Shown: positions 32,825-42,338 of the stretch, one piece after another | Layout of the letters: the number at the start of each line of letters is the position of its first letter | Numbering within the stretch: position 1 is the first letter of the stretch | Source: Rudanella paleaurantiibacter | GTDB taxonomy: Bacteria; Bacteroidota; Bacteroidia; Cytophagales; Spirosomataceae | Assembly: GCF_009184635.1 (NCBI RefSeq) | Contig: NZ_WELI01000020.1 | Location: 1-42,338 of the forward strand | Direction of reading: 5' to 3' | DNA length: 42,338 bases | The notes under the pieces: model-generated | Told to the model about the DNA's origin: nothing | Seen by the model: the letters and a program-made list of their open reading frames with translations, nothing else | The model's database searches: none | Program-made: the position numbers and the translations under genes

Positions 32825-35800
32825 ATGAAACTTCGTTACTGTTTTCTGTTGAGAGCCTCCGTAGATTCGAAGTCTTCTTTTCGAGTTTCACCTTCCCAAT
32901 GGCTCGGGCGAGAGCAACGACTGCCAAGTCTGCTCACTTCTTTTCTGAAAAGACCAACGTTTCGTGCAGATCTGATAACTGATCTGCCGGGGGGCATTTT
33001 TTACAAGGTGATTTGTTGGTTGGGAGTCAACCTATTTACCCTGCTTTTTATATCGAATGCTGGATTCGCTCAGGCACCATCAATTAGCTCGTTTTTACCC
33101 ACGAGTGGGCCTATTCATTCCACGCTTACGATCAATGGAACTAATCTTAGCGGTACGACTAGCGTACGTTTTGGCGAAATTTCAGCTCCATTCACGGTAA
33201 ACTCAAATACACAGTTGACCGTGACAGTACCCCGAGTAGCTTCAACCCAGCTCATCAACGTAACAAACGCCAGTGGATACGCCTTGACGCCTTCGTCCTT
33301 CACGGTGACTCGCACCAATACTACCCTTACGTATAGCCTGGTTACCAACAACTTTGCTGGTATAGATGTTGGGACTGAAGCGGCTCCAACAGTTGTTGAT
33401 TTTGATCAGGATGGCCGTCTGGATTTGTTCGTCGGACAGGACGATGGCACCGTAAGTCGTTATGAACAGACTGCAGTTAATGGCACTGTCTTCACGAATT
33501 TGGGTAGCCTGAGCGATGGCAATGGTACTATTGACATGGGGGGGCGTGTGACGGTGAGCGTTGTCGACACAGATGGCGACGGGAAATTTAGTGTACTCCT
33601 GGGGCGTTCCGATGGGCTTGTTCATGAATACGAGCAAACGACCATAGGGTCATCACAGCTTGTTTTAGTAACAACGTCGTTTGGGGGAGTGGGAACGACC
33701 AGTTTTGCCGTGGTTGGCATGACAGACTTCAGTGGCGAGGGAAGGCTGGAGTTCCTCACGGGAAAAGGCGATGGAATTGTGGGCTATTTTAACCAAAGCG
33801 ATGTGAACAGCCCTGATTTTTTTCGTGTAAACTCAGATTACCTTACCCTAACCAGCAACACGGCTCCGTTTTGTGTTGATCTGGACGGAAATGGGCGGAT
33901 TGATGTATTGATGGGTGTAGGGGGGGGGAGAATCTATCGGTTTGAACAAAACGCAGTTAATTCAACCAGTGTCACCCAGCTTACTACTAACTTCAATAAT
34001 ATTAGCGCAGTTAGTAATGCCAAACCCTGCGTGACCGACATAGATGGGGATGGAATGCTTGATTTGCTCGTGGGCCGAGCCGACGGTACCATTGACCTCT
34101 ACGAACAGGAAACAACGAACCCGTCTCCAACCCTCGCGGGGTTTGCACCCGTAACAACCCCTGTCTGCACGGGTCAAACCACTACTTTCACTGCCACGGT
34201 GGGCAATGTCAGTCCGCCTTATGCCTTCACGCTGACCAACGGCACGGAGACCATCACCGGCACCGCCAACACGACCGCCTTCAGCCAGGCCTGGACGGCA
34301 GGGGGGAGTGGTACACAAACGTTCTCGCTTATTGTTAGCGGGAATGGTACGGCGCTCGCTACCACCACGCTGACCGTAAATGTCCCGCCCTCGGCCAACA
34401 TCTCGGCACCCGCGACAGAAATCACCTGTACGGTGCCTAACATCACCCTGACGGCTTCCGGCGGAGGTACCTACCGTTGGGATAACAACACGACCACCGC
34501 AACGCGCACAGTGAATACCGCCGGGACATACTCCGTCACCGTCACGGGTGCTAACGGGTGTACGGCCGTCGATTCACAGGTTATCACCAGTAATACCACG
34601 CCACCCATTGTCACAATTGGTTCTGCAGTATCTGTACTCAACTGTGTGACGACGGCTATCACCCTGACGGCAAACGGAGGCACCTCTTACCGCTGGGAGA
34701 ATAACACAACCGGGCAAACAAATAACGTGAATGTTGCCCGACCGCACACCGTGACCGCGACCGGAGCCAATGGCTGTACGGCCACGGCATCCAAGAGCAT
34801 TGCTAGCGATTACACGCAACCCACTCTCAGCCTGACAGCAACCAATGCCTGTGCCGGGCAAAACGTGTCGCTGCGTGCCACACCCGGTTTGGATAATTAC
34901 ATTTTCTATTTGCCTTCCGGACAAACCATTAACGCGGGCCTGACGAGTAATACAGTAATTGCCGGGTTAACGGCCAATACGTACAGCTTCTCAGTAACAG
35001 CCCGCCACCCAACAAGCTTTTGCCAGGCTACGGCTACAGCAGGGGCAACTGTTTCGCCACCGCTCACCCTGTCGCTTAGTAACAACAATACCTGCCAGGG
35101 GACCAACGTAGTTTTGCAGTCGGGTAGTGGGTTTGATAGCTACACCTTATTAACCCCCTTTTCTGGTTCGTTGAGCAGCTCAAACGGCACGTATGGCTTG
35201 AACCCGCCTATATCGGGGGTCTTCACTTACTCAGTTAGCGCAATCAATATTCAGGGTTGCCGGGCTACGGCTACAATTGTCCATACTGTTTTGCCTCTGT
35301 CGGTGGCCACACTGACAGCCTCACCCTCAACAACGATTTCCTGCACCAATCCGAGCCTGACCCTTACGGCAGCCTCAACGGCTGCGTCGCAGACCTGGAG
35401 TACTAACGCTACCTCGTCTAGTATTGTCGTTACCACGGGTGGGGTATATAGCGTTACAACCGTGAGCCCCGACGGCTGTCGGTCCGTGACAAGCATTACC
35501 ATTAGCGTGGATTTCCAAACGCCGACAGCCACACTAACGGTGTCTCCATCAAACACGATTACCTGTGCGAACCCCGTCCTGACGCTTACGGCGGGAGGCA
35601 ATGGCTCGTACGAGTTTCGAAAAAATCCGTCGAGTACTGTATTGAGCACTGGCCCTACGCTGGATGTCTCCACGGGCGGGCGATACACCGTGCTGGTGAC
35701 TGCTCCGAGCGGCTGTACTGCTTCAGCTTTCCGCGATATTTTTGTCAATACAACGCCACCATCTGTGTCGCTTGTTGCCTCCGGGCCGCTTACCTGCGCC

Positions 35801-38800
35801 CAGACCTCCATTACCCTGACTGCCACGGGCGGAAACAACTATCTATTTGAACGTAGTGGGGGAGAGGGTATCCTCAGCCAGAGCCCAACCGCCGGTACTG
35901 CACTTGTCAGTGCATCAGGCACCTACTCAGTTACCGTTACAAATGCGGCTGGCTGTACAGCTACCGGTACCATTACGGTCAATAGCAACACTGCGACTCC
36001 CGGTGCCCAAATCAATACGCCTAACGGAACCACGCTCACCTGTAGCACAACCTCACTCAATCTGGTAGCCGTTGGCGGCAATTCGTACCAGTGGGATGAT
36101 AATTCGACCATGCCCACGCGGGCCGTTTCCACACCCGGTACTTACTCAGTTCTGGTCACGGGTTCTAATGGCTGTACCGCAACCGTTAGCAGAACCGTAA
36201 CGAGTAACACGGCCGTCGTGACTGTCACTAACCCAACCACGACTACGGGCATTTTGGGATTGACATTCAGCCAAACGTTTACGGCCTCCGGTGGGCAGGG
36301 GTCATACAGCTTTAGCGTGGTTAGTGGCACCTTGCCTGCGGGGATGAATTTGTTTCCTTCAGGGGTTCTGATTGGAGACCCCGCCCAGCCCGGCAGTTTT
36401 ACGTTCATCATACGGGCTCGGGATGCCAACGGATGCTCAGGCTTTTCTCCGCTCTTTACCTTATTCGTAAGCACCACTGCCACGGTCTCAACAGCGGCTG
36501 CCGTCAACATCTCCGGCATTTCGGCCACACTCGGGGGCACCGTTTCTGCCGACGGAGGGGCGACGGTCACTGAATTCGGGATAGTGTATCTGGCCGGGGC
36601 AGGCACGCCAACCACCAGCAACACCAAAGTGATGATGGGGGCCGGCGTGGGAACGTATAGTCAGCTCGTAACCGGACTCAGCCCCGCCACCACCTACAGC
36701 CTACGCGCTTACGCCATCAACCGGGCGGGCACCAGCTACGGCAACCTCCAAACCTTCACCACCTCGTCGGCCCCTCTGGCCCCCGTCGTGCTCACACCCG
36801 CCAATGGTAGCGTAACAGGCCAGAACCGGCCTACCTACACCGGCACAGCCGCCCCGGGCGATGTGGTCACGGTACGGGTGGACAACATTATTGAAGGCCA
36901 GGTTACCGCCGATGCGAGTGGCAACTGGTCAATCACGTCCTCCTCGCCACTACCCGATGGGCCTCATTCCGTATACGCCAGCGTGTTTCGCGATGGCGTA
37001 CTGAGTGCCAATAGCAACACCAACTCGTTTACCGTCGACACCACCCCGCCACCCGCTCCGGTCGTGACCACTCCCGCCAACGGCGCTTTGCTGAGCAACA
37101 ACTCGCCCACCTACACCGGCACAGCCGAGCCTGCGAGCACCCTGACGGTGATCGTGGATGGATCAACCGTGGGCACCGCCACCGCCGATGCGAGCGGCAA
37201 CTGGAGCTTCGCCCAAAGCACCCCGCTCGCCCAGGGATCTCACACCCTTCGGGCCCGCGCGACGGATGGGGCGGGGAACACCAGTGTGGACAGCAACACC
37301 AACACGTTTACCGTCGACACCAGTGCGCCCACGGTGACCATTACCAGTTCGGCGACGGACCCCACCCCCACCGGCCCCATTCCCCTTACCTTCACCTTCT
37401 CGGAGTCGGTCACCGGGTTTGTGGTGGAGGACATCACGGTGGGCAACGGGAGTCTGAGCGGGTTTGCCGGCTCGGGGAGCACGTACACCGCCAACTTCAT
37501 CCCCGCAACTCCTGGCCTGGTGTCCGTGAGTGTGGCTGCCGGGGTCGCTCAGGATGCGGCAAGCAACCTCAACGGGGCATCCAACCGGTTCACCCTCACG
37601 TATGCGCCACTACCCACTATTGCCGGGTTGAGTGCCTCACCAACGGCCATTTGTACGGATAATCCGGTTACGTTTACCGCTACGATTGGCAACGTAACGG
37701 GCAGTTATGCCTACACCCTCACCAACGGCAGCAGCACGGGCACGGGCACCTCGTCGAACCTGTCGTTCAGCCAGGTGTGGCAAACCGCAGGCTCGGGTGT
37801 GCAGACCTTTACGCTGACGGTAGCGGGCAATGGCCGCAGTGTGGCTACCACCATGGTCACGGTGAATGCCTTGCCGGTGGCCACCCTGAGCAGCAGTGGC
37901 ACGCTGACCTGCGCCCAGACCTCGGTTGTACTGACGGCCACGGGGGGCAGCAGCTATGCCTTCAGCGGGCCGGGTGTGAGCCAGTCGGGCAGCGGGAACA
38001 CGGCCCCGGTTTCGTTGCCGGGCACCTACACCGTAGTGGTCACGAATGCGGCTGGGTGTACGGCCACGGCGACGACCACGGTCGAAAGTGCGACGAGCAC
38101 CGTGAACGCGTCGCTCGTGGCCTCGGGGACGCTTACCTGTGCTAACCCGACGGTGACGCTGACGGCCTCACCCGCCGGGGCCAGTTACACCTTCTCGGGA
38201 CCGGGCCTGAGCCAATCGGGAGCTACCAACACGGCCACCGTTTCAACGGCCGGTACGTACTCGGTCACCGTTACCGCAGCCGGAGGCTGTTCGGCGGTGG
38301 CCACCGTAACTGTGCAGGGGAACACCACCCCGCCCACAGCGAGCATCGCCCCTACTTCGGCCACACTCACCTGCACCAACCCCACTGCGACACTCACCGC
38401 AAGCGGTGGAGGCAACTACCGCTGGGAAGACGGTAGCACCAATGCTATCCGAAGCGTTAGCTCGGCCGGGACATACTCGGTGACCGTTACGGCTGCTAAC
38501 GGCTGTACGGCCACCGCGTCGGTGACGATTTCCGAAGACAAAACCCTGCCCGCGGTCAGCTTGTCGGCCTCTGGCACGGTGACCTGTGCTAACCCCACCG
38601 TCACGCTCACCGCTTCACCGGCGGGCCAAGGCACCTACCGCTTCACCGGTCCGGGCCTCAACCAGTCGGGTGCCGCTAACACGGCCACCGTCGCGGCCGG
38701 AGGAGTCTACATGGTGACCGTCACGGCCGCCAATGGCTGTACGGCTTCGGCCACCACCACCGTCGAAAGCGCCACCAATGCGGTGAACGCTTCCCTTGTG

Positions 38801-41635
38801 GCATCAGGCACCCTTACCTGTGCCAATCCGACGGTGACCCTGACGGCTTCACCCGCCGGGGCTAGTTACACCTTCTGGGGACCGGGCCTGAGCCAATCGG
38901 GAGCTACCAACACGGCTACCGTTTCAACAGCCGGTACGTATTCGGTCACCGTTACCGCAGCTGGAGGGTGTTCAGCCGTAGCCACCGTAAACGTGCAGGG
39001 CAACACCACTCCGCCCACGGCGGGCATCGCCCCCACTTCGGCCACGCTTACCTGTACTAATCCCACCGCCACGCTCACCGCGTCGGGCGGGGGTAGCTAC
39101 CGTTGGGAGGACGGCAGCACGAATGCTTTGCGCACGGTCAACTCGGCCGGGACGTATTCGGTGACGGTTACGGCCGCCAACGGCTGTACGGCCTCTGCGT
39201 CGGTGATGATTAGCGAAGACAAAACTCCGCCAACGGTTTCGCTGGCCGCATCGGGGACAGTGACCTGTGCCAACCCCACCGTCACGCTCACCGCGTCGCC
39301 AGCCGGGCAGGGCACCTACCGCTTCACCGGTCCGGGCCTCAACCAGTCGGGTACCGCTAACACGGCCACCGTCGCGGCCGGAGGGGTCTACATGGTGACT
39401 GTCACAGCCGCCAACGGCTGTACGGCTTCGGCCACCACCACGGTCGAAAGCGCCACCAATGCCGTGAATGCGTCGCTCGTGGCCTCGGGCACGCTTACCT
39501 GTGCTAACCCAACCGTGACGCTGACAGCCTCACCCGCCGGGGCTAGTTACACCTTCTGGGGACCGGGCCTGAGCCAGTCAGGGCCGGGTAACACGGCTAC
39601 CGTATCAACGGCCGGAACCTACTCCGTAGTCGTTACCGCAGCCGGAGGCTGTTCGGCCGTAGCCACCGTGACCGTACAGGCTAGTCAGGAGCTGCCCACC
39701 GTGAGCATCAGCGCCAACCCCGGCTCGGCCATCACCCAGGGACAAACCCTTACCCTCACCGCCAGCGGGGCAGCTACCTATCGCTGGAGTACCGGAGCGA
39801 CCACCCCCGCCATCAACCCGCCTACGTCGGCCACCGGATCAACCGTTTACTCCGTCACCGGAACAGGACCCAACGGCTGTTCGGCCACCGCCCAGATCAC
39901 CCTTGCCGTCTCGGCCAGTGTGACTCCGCCCCCTGTGAGTGTGTGTGGTTCACAACCCGGCACCCTCGGTGGCCCCCTGACTCTGCTCGAACCGATCTAC
40001 AACTGCGCCACCGGGCAGATTCAGTTCCGCACCAGCGGGGGCAACGGTTCGCCCATTACCTATGCAGCAATCGGCATCACTGGGCCCACCACCTCCTGCT
40101 CGGCCACGGTCGATGCGCAGGTAGCTGTGGATATCCGGGATGGCAAACCGAACGTGGAGCCCTTCACCCTGTTTGCGACTCAGGGCAATATCACCGTCAG
40201 CTTCCGCTGGGATGCGCTGGCCTTCTGTGCCGGTACGCCCCCGCCTGCTAATACACCGCCTACAGTGGCCAATGGTGTGGGGCCACAATCGGCGACGGTC
40301 GGCGTGGGCTACAGCCTCAATGTGGGTAATGTGTTTACCGACGCCCAGACACCCGCTAGTCTGATGCTGTCAGCCTCGGGCCTGCCCGCCGGGCTGAGCC
40401 TGAGTGGCAGCACCATCACGGGTACACCTTCGGTATCAGGCGTGAGCACGGTAACGCTGACGGCTACCGATGGGGGTGGGCTGAGTGCCAGCACGAGCTT
40501 TGTCATCACCGTGAGTGGAGCAGGCGGCACCACCCCACCCGTGGGCGGGCCTCTGGCCGCTACCGTGGTGAGCTACAACTGCCAGACCGGGGCCATCACC
40601 TTTGGCTTCACCGGCGGCAGCGGTTCACCCGTGGAGTACCTGGCCATCGGGATCACCGGCTGGACGACCAACCCCAATCAAGTGATTGAGGCCGGTCTGC
40701 GGGCCGACCCCAAACCCGTTACCGTGCAGATTCGCCAGAACGGCGTGGCCGGCAGGTCGTTTGTGTTCGACTTTGGTAGTTTCTGCTCGGGTAACCCCCA
40801 GCCGCCCACCAATACGGCACCCACGGTGGCCAATGGTGTAGGGCCACAATCGGCGACGGTCGGCGTGGGTTACAGCCTCAATGTGGGTAATGTGTTTACC
40901 GACGCCCAGACACCCGCTAGTCTGATGCTGTCAGCCTCGGGCCTGCCCGCCGGGCTGAGCCTGAGTGGCAGCACCATCACGGGTACACCTTCGGTATCAG
41001 GCGTGAGCACGGTAACGCTGACGGCTACCGATGGGGGTGGGCTGAGTGCCAGCACGAGCTTTGTCATCACCGTGATTGGGGCAGGCGGTACCACTCCACC
41101 TGTAGGCGGGCCGCTGGCGGCTACCGTGGTCAGTTACAACTGCCAGACCGGGGCCATCACCTTTGGCTTTACGGGGGGCAATGGGGCCGCGGTGGAGTAC
41201 TTTGCGATTGGGATAACGGGGTGGACAACGAACGTCAACGGGGTGATTGAGGCCGGTCTGCGGGCGGACCCCAAGCCGGTGACGATTCGGGTACGGCAGA
41301 ACGGCGTGGAGGGCACTCCGTTTGTGTTCGACTTCGGCCAATTCTGTAGCCGACCTGCGCGGATAGCGGCCGAGTCTGTCTCGGAGCTGGACGTGGTCGT
41401 ACTGGGCAACCCCACACCCGACAGCTGGGTAGAGGTGCTGGTGGGTAACCCCGCTGGTGAGTCGCTGCACCTGCGGGTGGTATCGGCACAGGGCCGCTTA
41501 ATGAGTAGCCAGGCTATTGCGCCCACGGGGCAAGGGGTACGGCAATGGGTGTCGCTGGGGTCGGAGGCAGGCACCTATCTGCTTCAGATTTCGACACCTA
41601 CCCGAACCAAAACGGTAAAAGTGGTACGGCAATAA
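32825..41635 (+). CDS. Giant T9SS-exported repeat protein (adhesin-like)
   Basis: 2936 residues. A 55-residue basic extension precedes a signal helix (about 59-84, cut near FAQA). Then come an IPT/TIG domain (about 86-165), four VCBS/FG-GAP-like units (DFDQDGRLDLFVG, DTDGDGKFSVLLG, DLDGNGRIDVLMG, DIDGDGMLDLLVG; about 175-430), some twenty Ig/PKD-like units of about 75 residues ending GTYSVTVT-AANGCTA, two bacterial Ig units (NNSPTYTGTAEPASTLTV type, about 1315-1500) and two putative-Ig units (GVGPQSATVGVGYSLNVGNV). The last 80 residues are a T9SS type A sorting domain (GTYLLQISTPTRTKTVKVV). It should be cell-surface-bound or secreted and act in adhesion. Internal 681-bp and 561-bp DNA repeats indicate recent expansion. 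Confidence 0.93.
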   Translation: MKLRYCFLLRASVDSKSSFRVSPSQWLGREQRLPSLLTSFLKRPTFRADLITDLPGGIFYKVICWLGVNLFTLLFISNAGFAQAPSISSFLPTSGPIHSTLTINGTNLSGTTSVRFGEISAPFTVNSNTQLTVTVPRVASTQLINVTNASGYALTPSSFTVTRTNTTLTYSLVTNNFAGIDVGTEAAPTVVDFDQDGRLDLFVGQDDGTVSRYEQTAVNGTVFTNLGSLSDGNGTIDMGGRVTVSVVDTDGDGKFSVLLGRSDGLVHEYEQTTIGSSQLVLVTTSFGGVGTTSFAVVGMTDFSGEGRLEFLTGKGDGIVGYFNQSDVNSPDFFRVNSDYLTLTSNTAPFCVDLDGNGRIDVLMGVGGGRIYRFEQNAVNSTSVTQLTTNFNNISAVSNAKPCVTDIDGDGMLDLLVGRADGTIDLYEQETTNPSPTLAGFAPVTTPVCTGQTTTFTATVGNVSPPYAFTLTNGTETITGTANTTAFSQAWTAGGSGTQTFSLIVSGNGTALATTTLTVNVPPSANISAPATEITCTVPNITLTASGGGTYRWDNNTTTATRTVNTAGTYSVTVTGANGCTAVDSQVITSNTTPPIVTIGSAVSVLNCVTTAITLTANGGTSYRWENNTTGQTNNVNVARPHTVTATGANGCTATASKSIASDYTQPTLSLTATNACAGQNVSLRATPGLDNYIFYLPSGQTINAGLTSNTVIAGLTANTYSFSVTARHPTSFCQATATAGATVSPPLTLSLSNNNTCQGTNVVLQSGSGFDSYTLLTPFSGSLSSSNGTYGLNPPISGVFTYSVSAINIQGCRATATIVHTVLPLSVATLTASPSTTISCTNPSLTLTAASTAASQTWSTNATSSSIVVTTGGVYSVTTVSPDGCRSVTSITISVDFQTPTATLTVSPSNTITCANPVLTLTAGGNGSYEFRKNPSSTVLSTGPTLDVSTGGRYTVLVTAPSGCTASAFRDIFVNTTPPSVSLVASGPLTCAQTSITLTATGGNNYLFERSGGEGILSQSPTAGTALVSASGTYSVTVTNAAGCTATGTITVNSNTATPGAQINTPNGTTLTCSTTSLNLVAVGGNSYQWDDNSTMPTRAVSTPGTYSVLVTGSNGCTATVSRTVTSNTAVVTVTNPTTTTGILGLTFSQTFTASGGQGSYSFSVVSGTLPAGMNLFPSGVLIGDPAQPGSFTFIIRARDANGCSGFSPLFTLFVSTTATVSTAAAVNISGISATLGGTVSADGGATVTEFGIVYLAGAGTPTTSNTKVMMGAGVGTYSQLVTGLSPATTYSLRAYAINRAGTSYGNLQTFTTSSAPLAPVVLTPANGSVTGQNRPTYTGTAAPGDVVTVRVDNIIEGQVTADASGNWSITSSSPLPDGPHSVYASVFRDGVLSANSNTNSFTVDTTPPPAPVVTTPANGALLSNNSPTYTGTAEPASTLTVIVDGSTVGTATADASGNWSFAQSTPLAQGSHTLRARATDGAGNTSVDSNTNTFTVDTSAPTVTITSSATDPTPTGPIPLTFTFSESVTGFVVEDITVGNGSLSGFAGSGSTYTANFIPATPGLVSVSVAAGVAQDAASNLNGASNRFTLTYAPLPTIAGLSASPTAICTDNPVTFTATIGNVTGSYAYTLTNGSSTGTGTSSNLSFSQVWQTAGSGVQTFTLTVAGNGRSVATTMVTVNALPVATLSSSGTLTCAQTSVVLTATGGSSYAFSGPGVSQSGSGNTAPVSLPGTYTVVVTNAAGCTATATTTVESATSTVNASLVASGTLTCANPTVTLTASPAGASYTFSGPGLSQSGATNTATVSTAGTYSVTVTAAGGCSAVATVTVQGNTTPPTASIAPTSATLTCTNPTATLTASGGGNYRWEDGSTNAIRSVSSAGTYSVTVTAANGCTATASVTISEDKTLPAVSLSASGTVTCANPTVTLTASPAGQGTYRFTGPGLNQSGAANTATVAAGGVYMVTVTAANGCTASATTTVESATNAVNASLVASGTLTCANPTVTLTASPAGASYTFWGPGLSQSGATNTATVSTAGTYSVTVTAAGGCSAVATVNVQGNTTPPTAGIAPTSATLTCTNPTATLTASGGGSYRWEDGSTNALRTVNSAGTYSVTVTAANGCTASASVMISEDKTPPTVSLAASGTVTCANPTVTLTASPAGQGTYRFTGPGLNQSGTANTATVAAGGVYMVTVTAANGCTASATTTVESATNAVNASLVASGTLTCANPTVTLTASPAGASYTFWGPGLSQSGPGNTATVSTAGTYSVVVTAAGGCSAVATVTVQASQELPTVSISANPGSAITQGQTLTLTASGAATYRWSTGATTPAINPPTSATGSTVYSVTGTGPNGCSATAQITLAVSASVTPPPVSVCGSQPGTLGGPLTLLEPIYNCATGQIQFRTSGGNGSPITYAAIGITGPTTSCSATVDAQVAVDIRDGKPNVEPFTLFATQGNITVSFRWDALAFCAGTPPPANTPPTVANGVGPQSATVGVGYSLNVGNVFTDAQTPASLMLSASGLPAGLSLSGSTITGTPSVSGVSTVTLTATDGGGLSASTSFVITVSGAGGTTPPVGGPLAATVVSYNCQTGAITFGFTGGSGSPVEYLAIGITGWTTNPNQVIEAGLRADPKPVTVQIRQNGVAGRSFVFDFGSFCSGNPQPPTNTAPTVANGVGPQSATVGVGYSLNVGNVFTDAQTPASLMLSASGLPAGLSLSGSTITGTPSVSGVSTVTLTATDGGGLSASTSFVITVIGAGGTTPPVGGPLAATVVSYNCQTGAITFGFTGGNGAAVEYFAIGITGWTTNVNGVIEAGLRADPKPVTIRVRQNGVEGTPFVFDFGQFCSRPARIAAESVSELDVVVLGNPTPDSWVEVLVGNPAGESLHLRVVSAQGRLMSSQAIAPTGQGVRQWVSLGSEAGTYLLQISTPTRTKTVKVVRQ
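38102..39670 (+). repeat. 681-bp (227-aa) tandem super-repeat in the adhesin
   Basis: The unit starting gtgaacgcgtcgct at 38102 recurs at 38783 and 39464, exactly 681 bp apart each time; the third is partial. Each full unit encodes three Ig-like domains beginning NASLVASGTLTCANPTVTLT. DNA similarity between units is high, with mostly silent changes. Confidence 0.9.
40252..41360 (+). repeat. 561-bp (187-aa) tandem duplication in the adhesin
   Basis: The segment containing caatggtgt-gggccacaat at 40270 recurs at 40831, 561 bp later. The first 280 bp or so are nearly identical at DNA level. Each unit encodes one putative-Ig domain and one module with SYNCQTGAITFGFTGG and FVFDFG-FC. Confidence 0.9.
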
Positions 41636-41686
41636 TTCGGTGGGGAATACAATACCCTGCGACTGAAAGCTTACCCGAAAATCGGT

Positions 41687-41750
41687 AAAGCCTGTATGGA
41701 AAGACTGGTTGTGGTATGAAACACAGCAACCGGCTATCCATGCAGGCTTT
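41687..41750 (+). terminator. Bulged hairpin after the adhesin
   Basis: AAAGCCTG (41687-41694) pairs with CAGGCTTT (41743-41750), then ATGGA with TCCAT and TGGTTG with CAACC inside. CTGGTAT follows rather than a T-run. It is a likely terminator for the adhesin mRNA. Confidence 0.55.
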
Positions 41751-41797
41751 CTGGTATAAACAAGGTCATTTCCCATATTCACCCAATCACTTTTTGA

Positions 41798-42215
41798 AGT
41801 ATCACTAAGCTGGCGCTGGCTCCGATTGTATTCGGCATTCTTTCCGGGTGCACGAAGGAGTTAGGTTTTGATCTACCCTATGATGGGGATAAACCGGTTC
41901 TGTACGGGGTATTGTCACCAGATAGCGTAGTGTCATTGCGGGTGAGCCGAATCTACCCCCAACGGGTCGTTACAACTACGGACGGTGGGTCACCAACGCC
42001 AGGGCGCAGCTGTATGAGGACGGACGATTATGCCGTCAGGTTGTCAGGTTACAGCAGGGGCTTTTTTGTGGCGGTCAATTCGTTTGGTCTTGATCGGCCG
42101 GATGAATATGGGGACGGCTGTGGGTTTCGCAGCGCAGGTCAATTGAATGAATATAATCTATCGGACGTCTGCTTTAGCGGCCAGTCAACAACTGTTCGGG
42201 TAGGGGTAGAGCTAG
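41798..42215 (+). pseudogene. DUF4249-family lipoprotein, decayed and cut by the IS
   Basis: The open frame reads KLALAPIVFGILSGC (lipobox LSGC), KELGFDLPYDGDKPVLYG, VLSPDSVVSLRVSRIYP and later GFRSAGQLNEYNLSDVCFSG, then QSTTVRVGVELE, which match the start and the late part of DUF4249 outer-membrane lipoproteins. Three defects are visible. No start codon lies in frame: a TGA at 41795-41797 precedes, and TTGAAGTATCAC at 41794 is in another frame. The family segment VTNARAQLYEDGRL is in a different frame at 41989-42030. The middle of roughly 100 residues is missing. The IS then interrupts it at CTAG 42212-42215 and supplies the stop at 42260-42262. DUF4249 proteins usually accompany SusC/TonB-type receptors. 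Confidence 0.78.
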
Positions 42216-42338
42216 AGTGTGTGGACAATCAGAGCAACAAAATCATACTTGAAGCCAGATGAACCATCGCCAAGAAGCTGCTGGCTGTTTTTTCGTAGCG
42301 AGTTGCTACCCGGCGATACTGTTTCAAGCGGTTAAAAT
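42212..42338 (-). mobile_element. 3' end of the same IS, right border, inverted
   Basis: Reverse complement of bases 1-126, with one more base at the window end. The minus strand from 42338 to the stop at 42229-42231 encodes the same transposase C-terminus. CTAG (42212-42215) is the junction with the DUF4249 remnant. Both IS copies have their transposase 3' ends facing the window interior. Confidence 0.8.

Noticed and set aside
35251-35838. 195-codon minus-strand frame inside the adhesin
   Set aside because: Antisense of repetitive Thr/Val-rich coding DNA, which produces long Val-rich shadow frames; similar ones recur with the repeat period.
37900-39700. Possible CRISPR array suggested by regularly spaced repeats
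   Set aside because: Units are 225-681 bp, in frame, and encode Ig-like domains; there are no short identical repeats with unique spacers and no cas genes.
1-42338. Composite transposon carrying the whole window
   Set aside because: IS copies at both ends are also what a short-read assembly break gives, and housekeeping-like genes and a decayed gene lie inside; the sequence alone cannot show mobilisation.

Overview
The window looks like a Bacteroidota genome of the order Cytophagales, probably Spirosoma-like. The evidence is a giant surface protein with a type IX secretion C-terminal domain, a DUF4249 remnant, LytS/LytTR regulators and promoters of the TTG-N20-nAnnTTTG type. No RNA gene was found. 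The two ends are inverted copies of one IS 3' end (126 bp identical), so the window is bounded by a repeated IS, probably where an assembly broke.

Layout. At 0.1-1.0 kb is a TauE/SafE permease. From 1.2 to 11.8 kb, all on the minus strand, lies an NHLM-type peptide export cassette: a cyclic-nucleotide-binding-like protein, TolC, HlyD, a C39-peptidase ABC transporter, a second ABC transporter, a HECTH putative metalloprotein, a GG-leader peptide and a Cys-rich protein. From 12.0 to 21.8 kb, also minus, lies a RiPP cluster, visibly AT-rich from about 12.7 to 20.7 kb. It holds five NHLP-leader precursors with very different cores, a leaderless core-like peptide, a stand-alone LanM dehydratase half (no cyclase), two GT1-like glycosyltransferases, a C39-like/VKOR/thioredoxin fusion and an AraC regulator. 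From 22.0 to 25.2 kb is a TPR-adenylate cyclase whose start codon overlaps a mini NHLP-like peptide, plus three small paralogous membrane proteins. From 25.6 to 31.7 kb come a 59-aa acidic peptide, a full-length class I LanB dehydratase without LanC, a receiver-like remnant, and a LytS kinase with a LytTR regulator. On the plus strand follow an XRE regulator, the 2936-aa repeat adhesin and a decayed DUF4249 lipoprotein gene cut by the right IS.

How it may work. NHLP leaders would bring Ser/Thr-containing cores to the LanM-half (dehydration). The glycosyltransferases could decorate them and the VKOR fusion might set redox state. The C39 ABC protein would cut after GG, and HlyD/TolC would complete export.

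The most striking signal is regulatory. Four promoters (before the 84-aa GG peptide, the mini peptide/cyclase, the small membrane proteins and the 59-aa peptide) share the same architecture: TAtAACC-like direct repeats with a 20-bp period, then exactly 8 bp, a -33 TTG-like triplet, exactly 20 bp and a -7 nAnnTTTG box. This looks like a local regulon driven by one activator, with the LytTR and AraC proteins in the window as candidates.
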